From CAVUCE01 sp963739985 (GTDB lineage Bacteria; Bacteroidota; Ignavibacteria; Ignavibacteriales; Ignavibacteriaceae): DNA of 64,000 nt. The stretch spans positions 62,001-126,000 of the forward strand of contig CAVUCE010000022.1 in assembly GCA_963739985.1 (NCBI GenBank), in the 5' to 3' direction. Shown here one piece after another: positions 18,554 to 27,563 of the stretch. The translations under genes were made by a program, and so were the position numbers. The notes beneath the pieces were generated by a model. That model searched no databases, was not told the DNA's origin, and was given only the letters and a program-made list of their open reading frames with translations. Position 1 is the stretch's first letter. Every line of letters begins with the position of its first letter.

Positions 18554-19900
18554 TCAATTTTCGCTTACTGCAAATTCCCAGTCAGATTTAGCAATTAGAT
18601 AATCGTAAATTGCATGTGAATAATTTGTTCGCGCTATTGTTAATGCAGCTTGAGTATCAATTATTTCAAGTTGAGTTCCCACACCGTTTTTGTATCGTGA
18701 TTCGGCAATCTTCATGGCTCTTTCAGCTTGAGCTAAACTTTTTTCTTGTGCTATAATTCTCTTTTTTGCTTCTTCCATTTTTAATTGAGCCTGTTGAATT
18801 TGAACCTTTAATCCATCGATTAATTTTTGTTTGCCCAAACCAACAACTTCCATGTCGATTTTAGCCTGCTCAATTCTAGCACTACGACTAAATCCATCAA
18901 ATAAAGTATAAGTTAATTGAAGACCTACAGAGAATGATTCCGCCCATTTGTACCTTTTTATTTTAAAATCATCTGCTTGGGTTTGATACTGGTATTGCCC
19001 AAATAAGGCAAGTGTTGGAAAGTAATCAGCCCGTTCAACAGAAATATTCTTTTCAAGAAGGGATTCTTGAATAGATAATTGTTTAACCAGCGGATTATTG
19101 TTTACAGCGTTAATACTTTTTTCATTTAATGCTTCCTGAGCAATTTCATCGAAGTTAAAATCACCCTCAACATCTATAGGCTGATTTATATCCAACGCGA
19201 GTAAATTTTTTAATCCGCTTTTTGCTAATTCCAGATTATTCTCACTTTGAATCAACAACGGTTTCACATTTGCTAATTGTACTTCTGATCTTAAAAAGTC
19301 ATATTCAGAAACAACGCCTTGTTTATATAATGAGGATACGTTTTCATAATTTGCATTTGCAACATCGTAACTTTTTTGACTAACTTTTAATAATTCCTTA
19401 AGTAGTAAAATTCCGTAAAATGATTTTTTTACTCCAAGTTTAACCTGGTTTTGAGTAGCTTTTTTACCTTCTTTGGAATAACTGGCAAATTCATGAGCAA
19501 TTTTTATTGCCGTATTAACTTTTTGGCTATATACCACCTGGCTAAGAGTTAAGCTTCCCGTAAAACCATTTTTTGAACCAAGTTCAATTGTTTGAGTTTG
19601 ATCGGTTGGATTAAATGCAGTTCCGGGCGGTAAGAAAAGAACCGGCAATTTTATATTTCTAACATATTGTCCGCTTAAATCCAACCTTGGAAATGCATTT
19701 GCGTAGGCTTCACTTATTTGCGCTTCAGCTTTAAGAATGTCTTTTTCTGAAATTTTAATATCCCAATTATTCTCTAAAGCTTTCTGAATTGCTTTATCAA
19801 GAGTAAAAACTAATGTATCATTCTTTACCTGAGCAATACTCGTAAATAAACATGCGGATATAATTATAGAATGGAAGAGCCGTTTAATAAAATATATCAT
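18554..19900 (-). CDS. tolC: TolC-family outer membrane efflux channel
   Basis: Trimeric outer membrane channel of the efflux system, 448 residues. A signal peptide (about 1-23) is followed by two repeats of the OEP fold. Typical pieces are LDKAIQKALENNWDIKISEKDI at the N-terminus, LSQVVYSQKVNTAI, and the second-repeat YTLFDGFSRSARIEQAKID with a long C-terminal helix ending in SRYKNGVGTQLEIIDTQAAL. It is the first gene of the efflux operon. AAGGGGAAG precedes the ATG, and a perfect inverted repeat (19917-19934) lies just upstream, suggesting repression at this point. Confidence 0.9.
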   Translation of the reverse strand: MIYFIKRLFHSIIISACLFTSIAQVKNDTLVFTLDKAIQKALENNWDIKISEKDILKAEAQISEAYANAFPRLDLSGQYVRNIKLPVLFLPPGTAFNPTDQTQTIELGSKNGFTGSLTLSQVVYSQKVNTAIKIAHEFASYSKEGKKATQNQVKLGVKKSFYGILLLKELLKVSQKSYDVANANYENVSSLYKQGVVSEYDFLRSEVQLANVKPLLIQSENNLELAKSGLKNLLALDINQPIDVEGDFNFDEIAQEALNEKSINAVNNNPLVKQLSIQESLLEKNISVERADYFPTLALFGQYQYQTQADDFKIKRYKWAESFSVGLQLTYTLFDGFSRSARIEQAKIDMEVVGLGKQKLIDGLKVQIQQAQLKMEEAKKRIIAQEKSLAQAERAMKIAESRYKNGVGTQLEIIDTQAALTIARTNYSHAIYDYLIAKSDWEFAVSEN

Positions 19901-19916
19901 TATGCTTCCCCTTAAA

Positions 19917-19934
19917 GTGAGAATAACTTCTCAC
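19917..19934. promoter_or_regulatory. Operator-like inverted repeat in front of the RND efflux operon
   Basis: GTGAGAA (19917-19923), spacer TAAC, then TTCTCAC (19928-19934) form a perfect 7+7 palindrome. It lies between the end of nfnB and the ribosome binding site of tolC. TetR/MarR-type repressors of efflux operons often bind at this position. No such regulator is encoded nearby, so the binder is unknown; an RNA hairpin role is the alternative. Confidence 0.5.
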
Positions 19935-19978
19935 AACAATAATGAATTAGTTAAACGATCTTGTAAAAATCGGTTAAA

Positions 19979-21403
19979 TTATTTTTTCAGAAATTCGTCG
20001 ATAGCTTTTGCAGCTTTTCTACCAGCACCCATAGCTAAAATCACAGTTGCGCCACCGGTTACAATATCACCGCCAGCAAATACTCCTGCTTTAGAAGTCT
20101 GCATGGTTTCTTCGTTTACAACAATGTTTCCCCATTTGTTAAACTTCAAATCCGGAGTAGTTTTTTGAATTATAGGATTTGAACCGTTCCCAATAGCTAT
20201 TACAGCCATATCTATGTCTAACTCATATTCGGAACCTTCAATAGGAACAGGTCTTCTTCTGCCGGAGTTATCAGGTTCGCCCAATTGCATTTTTTGAAGT
20301 TTAACACCTTTCAACCAACCTTGTTTATCACCTAAAAATTCAAGTGGATTGGATAAATAAACAAATTCGATTCCTTCTTCTTGAGCATGATGAATTTCTT
20401 CTTTTCTTGCCGGCATTTCTGCATCAGAACGGCGATAGATGATATATGCGTTTTTAGCACCTAATCTTTTTGAAGTTCTTACGGCATCCATCGCAGTATT
20501 TCCTCCCCCGAAAACAGCTACGTTTTTCCCTTTAACATCAAAAACAGGTGTATCATAACTAGGGAATTTATATGCTTTCATCAAATTCACGCGTGTTAAA
20601 AACTCATTAGCTGAATAAACTCCGTTAAAATTCTCTCCGGCAATATTCATAAAATAAGGTAACCCGGCTCCTACAGAAATAAAAACAGCATCATAACCGT
20701 TAGACATTAGTTCATCTATAGTATCGGTAAACCCAATAACCGCATTAGTTTGAAATTCAACTCCCAATTTTTGCAAAGACTCGACTTCAATTTTTACAAT
20801 TTCTTTTGGAAGACGAAACTCAGGAATTCCATAAATCAGAACACCGCCAACTTCATGAAGAGCTTCAAATATTGTTACTTTGTGCCCCATCTGGACCAAA
20901 TCTCCGGCAGCACTTAGCCCGGCCGGACCGCTTCCAATTACTGCAACTTTTTTGCTTGTATTTTTTTCAATTCTTACCGCTCGAATGCCGACATGTTCTC
21001 TTTCATAATCTGCAACAAATCTTTCTAATCTTCCAATTGCAACAGAATCTCCTTTTTTCCCGACAACACAATTAGCTTCACACTGTTCTTCTTGGGGACA
21101 AACTCTTCCGCAAACCGCAGGCAACATATTATCTTCTTTTATTTTTGCGGCAGCTGCTAAATAATCCCCTTCCGAAACCAATTTTATGAACTCATTTATT
21201 TTTACACCAACAGGACAACCGGAGATACATGTTGGTTTTGGACATTGAATACAACGTGAGGCTTCCATTACCGCAAGCTCTTCAGTAAACCCAAGATTTA
21301 CTTCTTCAAAATTTGAATTTCTAATATCACCTTCCTGAGCAGGCATTGGTTGTCTTGGGATTTTCATTCTCTCTTTATTTGATAGAGTTTGAGCTTGCAT
21401 CAT
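19979..21403 (-). CDS. nfnB: NfnB/GltA-type flavoprotein subunit (NADPH-dependent, glutamate synthase small-chain family)
   Basis: Binds FAD, NADPH and two [4Fe-4S] clusters. The N-terminus has the cysteine pattern of this family (CIQCPKPTCISGCPVG, about residues 53-68, and CGRVCPQEEQCEANC, about 97-111). An FAD Rossmann motif VAVIGSGPAGLSAAG lies near 150, an NADP Rossmann motif VAVFGGGNTAMDAV near 295, and the C-terminal FAD contact is GVFAGGDIVTGGATVILAMGAGR. At 474 residues it fits NfnB and stand-alone GltA. The gene directly upstream encodes an NfnA-like subunit, so I call the pair NfnAB: an electron-bifurcating NADPH/NADH/ferredoxin oxidoreductase. A sulfide dehydrogenase-type SudA or a GltA role cannot be excluded. 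GGAG precedes the start. Confidence 0.82.
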   Translation of the reverse strand: MMQAQTLSNKERMKIPRQPMPAQEGDIRNSNFEEVNLGFTEELAVMEASRCIQCPKPTCISGCPVGVKINEFIKLVSEGDYLAAAAKIKEDNMLPAVCGRVCPQEEQCEANCVVGKKGDSVAIGRLERFVADYEREHVGIRAVRIEKNTSKKVAVIGSGPAGLSAAGDLVQMGHKVTIFEALHEVGGVLIYGIPEFRLPKEIVKIEVESLQKLGVEFQTNAVIGFTDTIDELMSNGYDAVFISVGAGLPYFMNIAGENFNGVYSANEFLTRVNLMKAYKFPSYDTPVFDVKGKNVAVFGGGNTAMDAVRTSKRLGAKNAYIIYRRSDAEMPARKEEIHHAQEEGIEFVYLSNPLEFLGDKQGWLKGVKLQKMQLGEPDNSGRRRPVPIEGSEYELDIDMAVIAIGNGSNPIIQKTTPDLKFNKWGNIVVNEETMQTSKAGVFAGGDIVTGGATVILAMGAGRKAAKAIDEFLKK

Positions 21404-21428
21404 TTCTCCGTTACTTTCTTTATTAAGA

Positions 21429-22292
21429 TTATGCTTCTGAATTTTGAGATTCTAAAACAGCTTCTTCACTTTTACATTTATGATTTTTTAATGCGATTCC
21501 TTCATCATTTCTATATGTCATATTACGTCTTTGCAGAGTTTCAAAATCAACTTTGTGAGCGTCAAATTCAGGTCCGTCAACACATACAAAAACTGTTTTG
21601 TCATCTACCGTAGCTCTGCAACCACCACACATTCCGGTTCCATCAACCATTACAGGATTAAGACTGACGACTGTTTTAATTTTGTATTTTCTTGTAACTT
21701 CCGCAATAGCTTTCATCATAGGAATGGGACCAATTGCCAACACAAAATCAATTTTACGTTTACCGTCAATCAAGTCTTGAAGTTTTTGAGTTACAAAACC
21801 TTTATAACCGTAACTCCCATCATCTGTGGTAACATATACCTCGTCGCAAACTTCATTCATTTCTTTTTCAAGTATTATGTAATCTTTTGAGCGTCCACCT
21901 ATTATTGAAATTGTATGATTACCGGCTTGCTTCAGAGCTACAGCGGTCGGATAAGCAATAGCAGTCCCAACTCCTCCGCCTATACTTACGGCAACGCCAA
22001 ATTTTTCAATGTGCGAAGGTTTTCCTAAAGGTCCGACCACATCTAAAATAGAATCGCCTTTTTCTTTTGCATTGAGTTCTTGAGTAGTTTTTCCAACTCC
22101 TTGAACGATAATTGTAATTGTACCTTTTTCAATATTTGAATCTGCAATTGTTAAAGGAATCCGCTCCCCGGTGTCACTAACTCTTATAATAACAAATTGA
22201 CCTGCCAGTCTTTTTTTCGCAATTTTAGGAGCTTCAATTTCAAATTTTTTAACACCGGGAGCTATAAATTCAGCTGATTTAATTTTATACAT
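21429..22292 (-). CDS. nfnA: NfnA/SudB-type FAD and [2Fe-2S] subunit (ferredoxin-NADP reductase family)
   Basis: A 287-residue subunit with an FAD-binding beta-barrel (RIPLTIADSN), an NAD-binding domain (VAVSIGGGVGTAIAYPTAVALKQ) and a C-terminal [2Fe-2S] site in GTGMCGGCRATVDDKTVFVCVDGPEF. This matches NfnA of NADH-dependent ferredoxin:NADP oxidoreductase and the related SudB. It sits 14 bases after the malic enzyme gene and 25 bases before nfnB, so the three likely form one transcript. With NfnB it would couple NADPH oxidation to reduction of NAD and ferredoxin, or the reverse. The call as NfnA over SudB rests on context. The C-terminal tail of about 25 residues is not conserved. Confidence 0.82.
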   Translation of the reverse strand: MYKIKSAEFIAPGVKKFEIEAPKIAKKRLAGQFVIIRVSDTGERIPLTIADSNIEKGTITIIVQGVGKTTQELNAKEKGDSILDVVGPLGKPSHIEKFGVAVSIGGGVGTAIAYPTAVALKQAGNHTISIIGGRSKDYIILEKEMNEVCDEVYVTTDDGSYGYKGFVTQKLQDLIDGKRKIDFVLAIGPIPMMKAIAEVTRKYKIKTVVSLNPVMVDGTGMCGGCRATVDDKTVFVCVDGPEFDAHKVDFETLQRRNMTYRNDEGIALKNHKCKSEEAVLESQNSEA

Positions 22293-22306
22293 TAGATTAA
22301 CCAGAA

Positions 22307-24562
22307 TTACTTTTCTTTATGATTAGCATCGACCACTGCAATTGCGGTCACATTAATTATATCATCAACCGATGCACCTCTCTGCAATACATGCACAGGT
22401 TTGCTCATTCCCATTAGTATTGGGCCAATGACAGTTGCTTCACCAATTCTCGCCATAAGCTTATAAGCTATGTTTCCAGAATTTAAATCAGGAAAAATGA
22501 GAACGTTTGCTCTTCCTTTTAAATTACTGAATGGGAAATCAGTTTCCAGGATTTCAGGAACAATAGCTGTGTCCGCTTGCATTTCACCATCAACCATTAG
22601 ATCAGGTCTGAGTTGTTTTACAATCCTTGTTGCTTTTTGAACTTTTTCGGCTTGCGGATATTTTGTACTGCCAAAATTACTAAAAGAAAGCATTGCAACT
22701 TTTGGTTCAATATCAAATCGTTTCACTGTATCAGCGGTTGAGATTGCGATTTCCGCCAATTCTTCAGCGGTAGGATCAACATTTACTGTTGTATCGGCAA
22801 AGAAGAAAACATCTTGTTTTGTCGCAACTATGTATAAACCGGAAACAACTTTAAATCCTTCTTTAACCCCAACGCATTGAAGTGCGGGTTTTATAGTATT
22901 TGGATAATGAGTTGTTAATCCGCTGATAAGTGCATCAGCTTCACCAGATTTAACCATCATTGAACCGAAATAAATTCGTTTATTCATTAATTGTTTTGCT
23001 TCTCTATATGTAGCGCCCTTTCTTTGACGAGCTTTAAAATATAAATCGGCAAAAGCAGATAATTTTCCTGAAGTTTCAGGATCAACAATTGTAAACTCAC
23101 TCATATCGTATCCCAATTGTTCAATTTGGGATTTAATAACCTTCTCATTCCCAAGCAGAATTGGAGAAGCGATTTTCTCGTTAGCCACTGAATGGGCTGC
23201 GCGAATAATTTTTTCTTCTTCGCCTTCAGGATAAACAACTCTTTTAGGATTTTTCTGAGCTTTATGAATCATTACACGAATTACTTCTTTTGAAAGTCCT
23301 AGACGTTCCTTCAATTCTTCTTTGTAAGTTTCCCAATCCTCAATTTTTATCCTCGCCACTCCGGTTTCAATAGCGGCTTTTGCAACTGCCGGAGCAACAT
23401 GCCAAAGTACACGCGGATCAAATGGTTTTGGAATTATATATTCCCTACCGAAAGAAAAATCTTCTCCTCCATACGCGTTAAGCACCATCTCAGGAACTTT
23501 TTCGCGCGCTAATTCAGCAAGCGCTCTAACTGCTGCCATCTTCATTTCTTCGTTAATTGCAGAAGCTCTTACATCTAAAGCGCCGCGGAATATGAAAGGA
23601 AATCCTAATACATTGTTTACTTGATTTGGAAAATCACTTCTTCCGGTTGCCATAATGATATCAGATCTAACAGAAACAGCGTCATCATAAGTAATTTCAG
23701 GATCAGGATTAGCCATAGCAAAAACGATTGGATTAGGAGCCATAGATTTAACCATTTCTTTGCTCACTACTCCGCCAATCGAAAGTCCGATAAATACATC
23801 GGCACCTTGCATTCCTTCTGCTAATGTTGAACATTCATTCTCGTTGGCAAATTCCGATTTATATTTATTAAGGTCTGATCTTTTCGTATTAATACAGCCT
23901 TTAGAATCGTACATGAAAATATTTTCTTTACGAACACCGGCGCTCATATATAATTTACAGCAAGAAATTGCAGCGGCACCTGCACCATTAACTACAATCT
24001 TAATATCTTCTAATTTTTTACCGGCTAATTCAGTTGCATTAATTAAAGCTGCACATGATATTATTGCGGTTCCATGCTGGTCATCATGGAAAACAGGTAT
24101 ATTCATTGTCTGCTTTAAAGTTTGCTCAATCTCAAAACATTCAGGAGCCTTAATATCTTCTAAATTTATTCCTCCAAATGTTGGTTCCAATAGTTGAACA
24201 GCTTTAATTATTTCTTGAGGATCTAAACTTTTTAATTCTATATCAAACACATCAATGTCTGCGAATCTTTTGAATAATACACCTTTACCTTCCATAACAG
24301 GTTTACCTGCTTCCGGACCAATATTACCCAAACCCAAAACTGCGGTTCCGTTTGAAATAACGGCAACTAAATTACCTTTAGCCGTATATTTATAAACGTC
24401 TTCAACATTATCTGCAATCTCAAGGCAAGGTACAGCAACGCCTGGTGTGTACGCTAATGAAAGATCTCTTGAGGTTAAACATGGTTTTGTAGCTCTTACC
24501 TCAATTTTGCCACGTCTGCCCTGGCTATGATAGTTTAAAGCTTCTTCTTTCCGAATTTTCAT
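22307..24562 (-). CDS. maeB: NADP-dependent malic enzyme fused to a phosphotransacetylase-like domain
   Basis: Oxidatively decarboxylates malate to pyruvate with NADP. The N-terminal malic enzyme part (about 1-420) contains SLAYTPGVAVPCLEI, GLGNIGPEAGKPVMEGK, FHDDQHGTAIISCAA and the Rossmann motif KIVVNGAGAAAISC. The C-terminal part (about 430-750) resembles phosphate acetyltransferase (VVYPEGEEEKIIRAA, GSMMVKSGEADALISGLTTHYPNT). In known MaeB proteins that part is regulatory, not catalytic. The frame could begin 21 bases earlier, but GGGAG fits the ATG at 24562. It heads the operon with nfnA and nfnB, linking NADPH from malate to electron exchange. Confidence 0.93.
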   Translation of the reverse strand: MKIRKEEALNYHSQGRRGKIEVRATKPCLTSRDLSLAYTPGVAVPCLEIADNVEDVYKYTAKGNLVAVISNGTAVLGLGNIGPEAGKPVMEGKGVLFKRFADIDVFDIELKSLDPQEIIKAVQLLEPTFGGINLEDIKAPECFEIEQTLKQTMNIPVFHDDQHGTAIISCAALINATELAGKKLEDIKIVVNGAGAAAISCCKLYMSAGVRKENIFMYDSKGCINTKRSDLNKYKSEFANENECSTLAEGMQGADVFIGLSIGGVVSKEMVKSMAPNPIVFAMANPDPEITYDDAVSVRSDIIMATGRSDFPNQVNNVLGFPFIFRGALDVRASAINEEMKMAAVRALAELAREKVPEMVLNAYGGEDFSFGREYIIPKPFDPRVLWHVAPAVAKAAIETGVARIKIEDWETYKEELKERLGLSKEVIRVMIHKAQKNPKRVVYPEGEEEKIIRAAHSVANEKIASPILLGNEKVIKSQIEQLGYDMSEFTIVDPETSGKLSAFADLYFKARQRKGATYREAKQLMNKRIYFGSMMVKSGEADALISGLTTHYPNTIKPALQCVGVKEGFKVVSGLYIVATKQDVFFFADTTVNVDPTAEELAEIAISTADTVKRFDIEPKVAMLSFSNFGSTKYPQAEKVQKATRIVKQLRPDLMVDGEMQADTAIVPEILETDFPFSNLKGRANVLIFPDLNSGNIAYKLMARIGEATVIGPILMGMSKPVHVLQRGASVDDIINVTAIAVVDANHKEK

Positions 24563-24995
24563 TATTATCTCCCAGAGAAGCAATGCTTCCCGATTGTTTT
24601 GAAAACTTTTAGATTTATTTGATTCAGTAAGGTATGTTCTTGAGAGGAAATTTTAGTTGCAGTTTTGGAAGAAATAAGAATTTTGCAACAAGATTTTTGT
24701 TGAGTAAATATGAACTGACTATGTAACACTGAATGTCCTCTGAACATTTTAGGAGTATAAAAATTATTTTTGACAATTCTAAGCAACTCCATAAAACGTG
24801 CCACCAAATTTTATCTTTTTTATTTGATAGTGCTAAAATTTCCAACTATTTCTTTCTAAAATCTATAATTAATAACACTTAATTCCCACTTTTGAAAAAT
24901 ATTTTTTATAGGTAAGAAAGTAATAGTGTTGTATAAATGGATTTGGAAAATGGTTAGGTAAAAAGTGTGGAAAATAGTTACACTAATTTAAATTA
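24563..24995. other. Intergenic region upstream of maeB
   Basis: About 430 bases without a convincing gene. The minus-strand frames present overlap each other, have no family features and no ribosome binding site. The promoter of the maeB operon must lie here, but I see no clear operator. The right end adjoins a terminator for the DUF5916 gene. Confidence 0.5.
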
Positions 24996-25019
24996 AAAAA
25001 CCCGGCGTTTGCCGGGTTA
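24996..25019 (-). terminator. Terminator of the DUF5916 gene
   Basis: Perfect 8-bp stem AACCCGGC (25000-25007) with GCCGGGTT (25012-25019) and a four-base loop. The A-run at the left gives a U-tract for minus-strand transcripts coming from the DUF5916 gene, whose stop is 25 bases away. Confidence 0.9.
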
Positions 25020-25043
25020 AAAACTTCAATTATAAAGAATTAT

Positions 25044-27218
25044 TTAAAAATAATACAAGTACTTAATTTTAAATACACCAACTCTATCAACTAGATGCAT
25101 TTGATTAGTCACCAACTGTCCCATAGAATTATAGCTGTCACTCCTGTCGTGAGATTCGTTAATTGCTAAATAAATCCAGCTTTTAGGAGAAAAATTATAT
25201 GAGAATAAAAATCCTGCTGCAATCCTCTGCATTTGCATTGAAGATCTATCAAAAGTATTATCCACATATAATCTAATATTCAAATCATTAAATGGAGTTA
25301 AAGAAAAATACGGACGCGCATTGTATGTAATATCTTCAATATTTCCATCCGGATTTCCTTCAACCCATGCATTTAGAGTTGTTCCAACTTCTAAAATATC
25401 AGAAGCGTTCCAACTGAAATCAATGCCTGTCCATGTATAAAAGGCCAAATAATCCCTGTTAAAATTATATGTTTTTGAATATCCGCCGAAAAAATTTCCA
25501 CTCCATTTTGGCGAAATATTATACCAGGAGTTGAGGTCAATTTCATACGAATCATATAATATATCTTCATCTTTACTTCTACCCGCACTAATATTTATTT
25601 CATATCCCCAATTATCTCTAAACTGCATATTGAAGCCAAGCAGAGCTGATCGATCGGTATATAATTCAACATTTTTATGATTCAGAGAAACACCTCCGTA
25701 TAATAATATTTGTCTGATATATCCATCTTCCGGTAACCAAACAGGACCCGAAATTCCTGTTAATTCCCAGGTACCAATCCAGGGTACATATCCAATTTGT
25801 TCAATATCAAAATTACTACCAATATATTTTCCTCGAATAAAATTTATCCACGTTTTCCCAAAATTTACGAAACCGGCAGATCCGGCAAAATCACCTTCAG
25901 AGTTTTTAAATGATCTTGCTAGCTGGTAAGACAATTGCCAATTAGATTGACGAAGGGCGCCGTCAATATCCAGAACACCATAATTATTATCTTTGGTTTG
26001 TTTGCCAACAAACATTCCTCCTAAGGTTGAATTTCCCCAGATTTGAGTTTTTAATCTTGCTAGACCGAAATATGCTTTTTCTTCTGTTTTTTTAACACTA
26101 TCCTCAACGTAATCCTTTGCACCGGTCATTGCTAAAAATCCGCCGTACTCAGTTTCATTTATTCGTCCGAAAGCCTTCGCCCCAACATATAAAGGGACCT
26201 CGCTGCCGTCGGGTAATTTTTTACCGATTCTCCTGGAATAAAATAGTTCCAACGGTTTATAGAAACCGGTATTACGCTCTTTGCCGGAAGCCGTAAAAAC
26301 TTCACTTCCTTCCGTAAAAAATGGACGTCTTTCCGAGAAGTATGATTCGTAACGGCTAATGTTAAAATCGTATGGATCGGCTTCTATTTGAGCAAAATCC
26401 GGATTAGCGGTTAATTGAAACTTTAATTTAGGAGACGGATTATAAAATACATCAACACCTGCGCTTGGTTTTAATTTATATTTATTATCATGCAAATATT
26501 CAACTTTGGTAAGACCAACAGGATAGATTTCTAAGTTTAATCCTTTAACGGAAGGATGAAAATTGTTAAACTCTAAACTTGCAAACTGAGATATTCGTTG
26601 ACCGGCTGCGTGATCATAAGAACACCAATAGAGATCCTCTGAAAGACTCGGTATCCAGCGATCAAAATCAATTCCCCAGTAACTCAGTTTTTCATCATAT
26701 TGGATTGACTTGTAAGGAATTTTCATTTCTACAACATAACCCCAATTATAGATTTTTGCATCCGAGAACCAGATTCCGTCCCATGCGTAATCTCTATTTC
26801 TTGCATCATCAAGCATGCGGGAATCATTTTTAACTCCGGACGCCGAAACTCCAAATTTGTATGCAGTTTTTTTATCATCAAATGTATCAAGCATAATTGA
26901 AACGAGATCTCCACTGACAAGATCTAGCATTCCGGTATTCGTTTGAATCATTTCTTTAGGTTCATAACATTTGATTAGACAATATAGCGCATTATTGGTA
27001 GTTAAGACTTTAGCAACTGTTTTATAATCGGGTGTTTTATTGTAATAAGGCTGTAACTGGAAAAAATTGGTTGCAGAATCTGCGGTATTCCAGACCGGAT
27101 CAATAACTCCATCAATTTTTATTGGAGTGGAAGCTTTATAAAGAACTAGTTTTTTTTGTGAATTACCTTGCGCAAAAAGTAAAAAAGGAAAAAGGAAAAG
27201 TAGTAATAAATTTTTCAT
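25044..27218 (-). CDS. Outer membrane protein with CBM9-like and DUF5916 beta-barrel domains
   Basis: A 724-residue exported protein. After a signal peptide (about 1-17, LLFAQ) comes a carbohydrate-binding family 9-like domain with PIKIDGVIDPVWNTADS and the Trp/Tyr-rich EMKIPYKSIQY (about 25-220). The remainder is a DUF5916-type region (NPDFAQIEADPYDFNISRYE, FFTEGSEVF, FYSRRIGKKLPDG) with many barrel-like strands and a C-terminal Tyr-Phe pair. Proteins of this layout are common in Bacteroidota relatives and are of unknown role; binding or transport of a glycan or lipid is only a guess. Single gene with its own terminator. Confidence 0.82.
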   Translation of the reverse strand: MKNLLLLFLFPFLLFAQGNSQKKLVLYKASTPIKIDGVIDPVWNTADSATNFFQLQPYYNKTPDYKTVAKVLTTNNALYCLIKCYEPKEMIQTNTGMLDLVSGDLVSIMLDTFDDKKTAYKFGVSASGVKNDSRMLDDARNRDYAWDGIWFSDAKIYNWGYVVEMKIPYKSIQYDEKLSYWGIDFDRWIPSLSEDLYWCSYDHAAGQRISQFASLEFNNFHPSVKGLNLEIYPVGLTKVEYLHDNKYKLKPSAGVDVFYNPSPKLKFQLTANPDFAQIEADPYDFNISRYESYFSERRPFFTEGSEVFTASGKERNTGFYKPLELFYSRRIGKKLPDGSEVPLYVGAKAFGRINETEYGGFLAMTGAKDYVEDSVKKTEEKAYFGLARLKTQIWGNSTLGGMFVGKQTKDNNYGVLDIDGALRQSNWQLSYQLARSFKNSEGDFAGSAGFVNFGKTWINFIRGKYIGSNFDIEQIGYVPWIGTWELTGISGPVWLPEDGYIRQILLYGGVSLNHKNVELYTDRSALLGFNMQFRDNWGYEINISAGRSKDEDILYDSYEIDLNSWYNISPKWSGNFFGGYSKTYNFNRDYLAFYTWTGIDFSWNASDILEVGTTLNAWVEGNPDGNIEDITYNARPYFSLTPFNDLNIRLYVDNTFDRSSMQMQRIAAGFLFSYNFSPKSWIYLAINESHDRSDSYNSMGQLVTNQMHLVDRVGVFKIKYLYYF

Positions 27219-27563
27219 AGTTGTTTCAGATTATTTATTAAAATTTACTTTATAAGACTGAATAAATTCCAAATTGTTACACAGATGGATTTAAAAAAGT
27301 ATAAAGTTTTGATATTTTAATTGGATGGCAAATTGTGATGATAAATGGTAATACGTTATTTAGAACAAACTCCTAAATGAATCATAATAAAATTGCAATA
27401 TTTAAATTAGGTCATCAATTGATTTTCTAATCCAAATAAAGTAGTACGATATTAAAAACACATTCAAATCTATTTTTAAGCAGAAAGAATGTCTTTTTTA
27501 TTATATTTGAACTTTAATTCAATACTTATTTTGCTCAAATAATTTTACCCTTCACAAAGTTTA
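27219..27563. other. Intergenic region between divergent genes
   Basis: About 345 bases between the minus-strand DUF5916 gene and the plus-strand GT9 gene. It must contain both promoters. A TATATTTG box at 27502-27509 is the only recognisable element; I see no gene or repeat. Confidence 0.5.
27502..27509 (+). promoter_or_regulatory. Bacteroidota-type -7 promoter box (TAnnTTTG)
   Basis: TATATTTG, 54 bases before the ATG of the first GT9 gene, fits the TAnnTTTG -7 element known from Bacteroidota. No clear -33 TTTG is visible at the right distance, so this is a candidate only. Confidence 0.35.

Noticed and set aside
24565..24845. Overlapping short minus-strand frames upstream of maeB
   Set aside because: Two frames overlap each other, no ribosome binding site or family features; they overlap the maeB leader.
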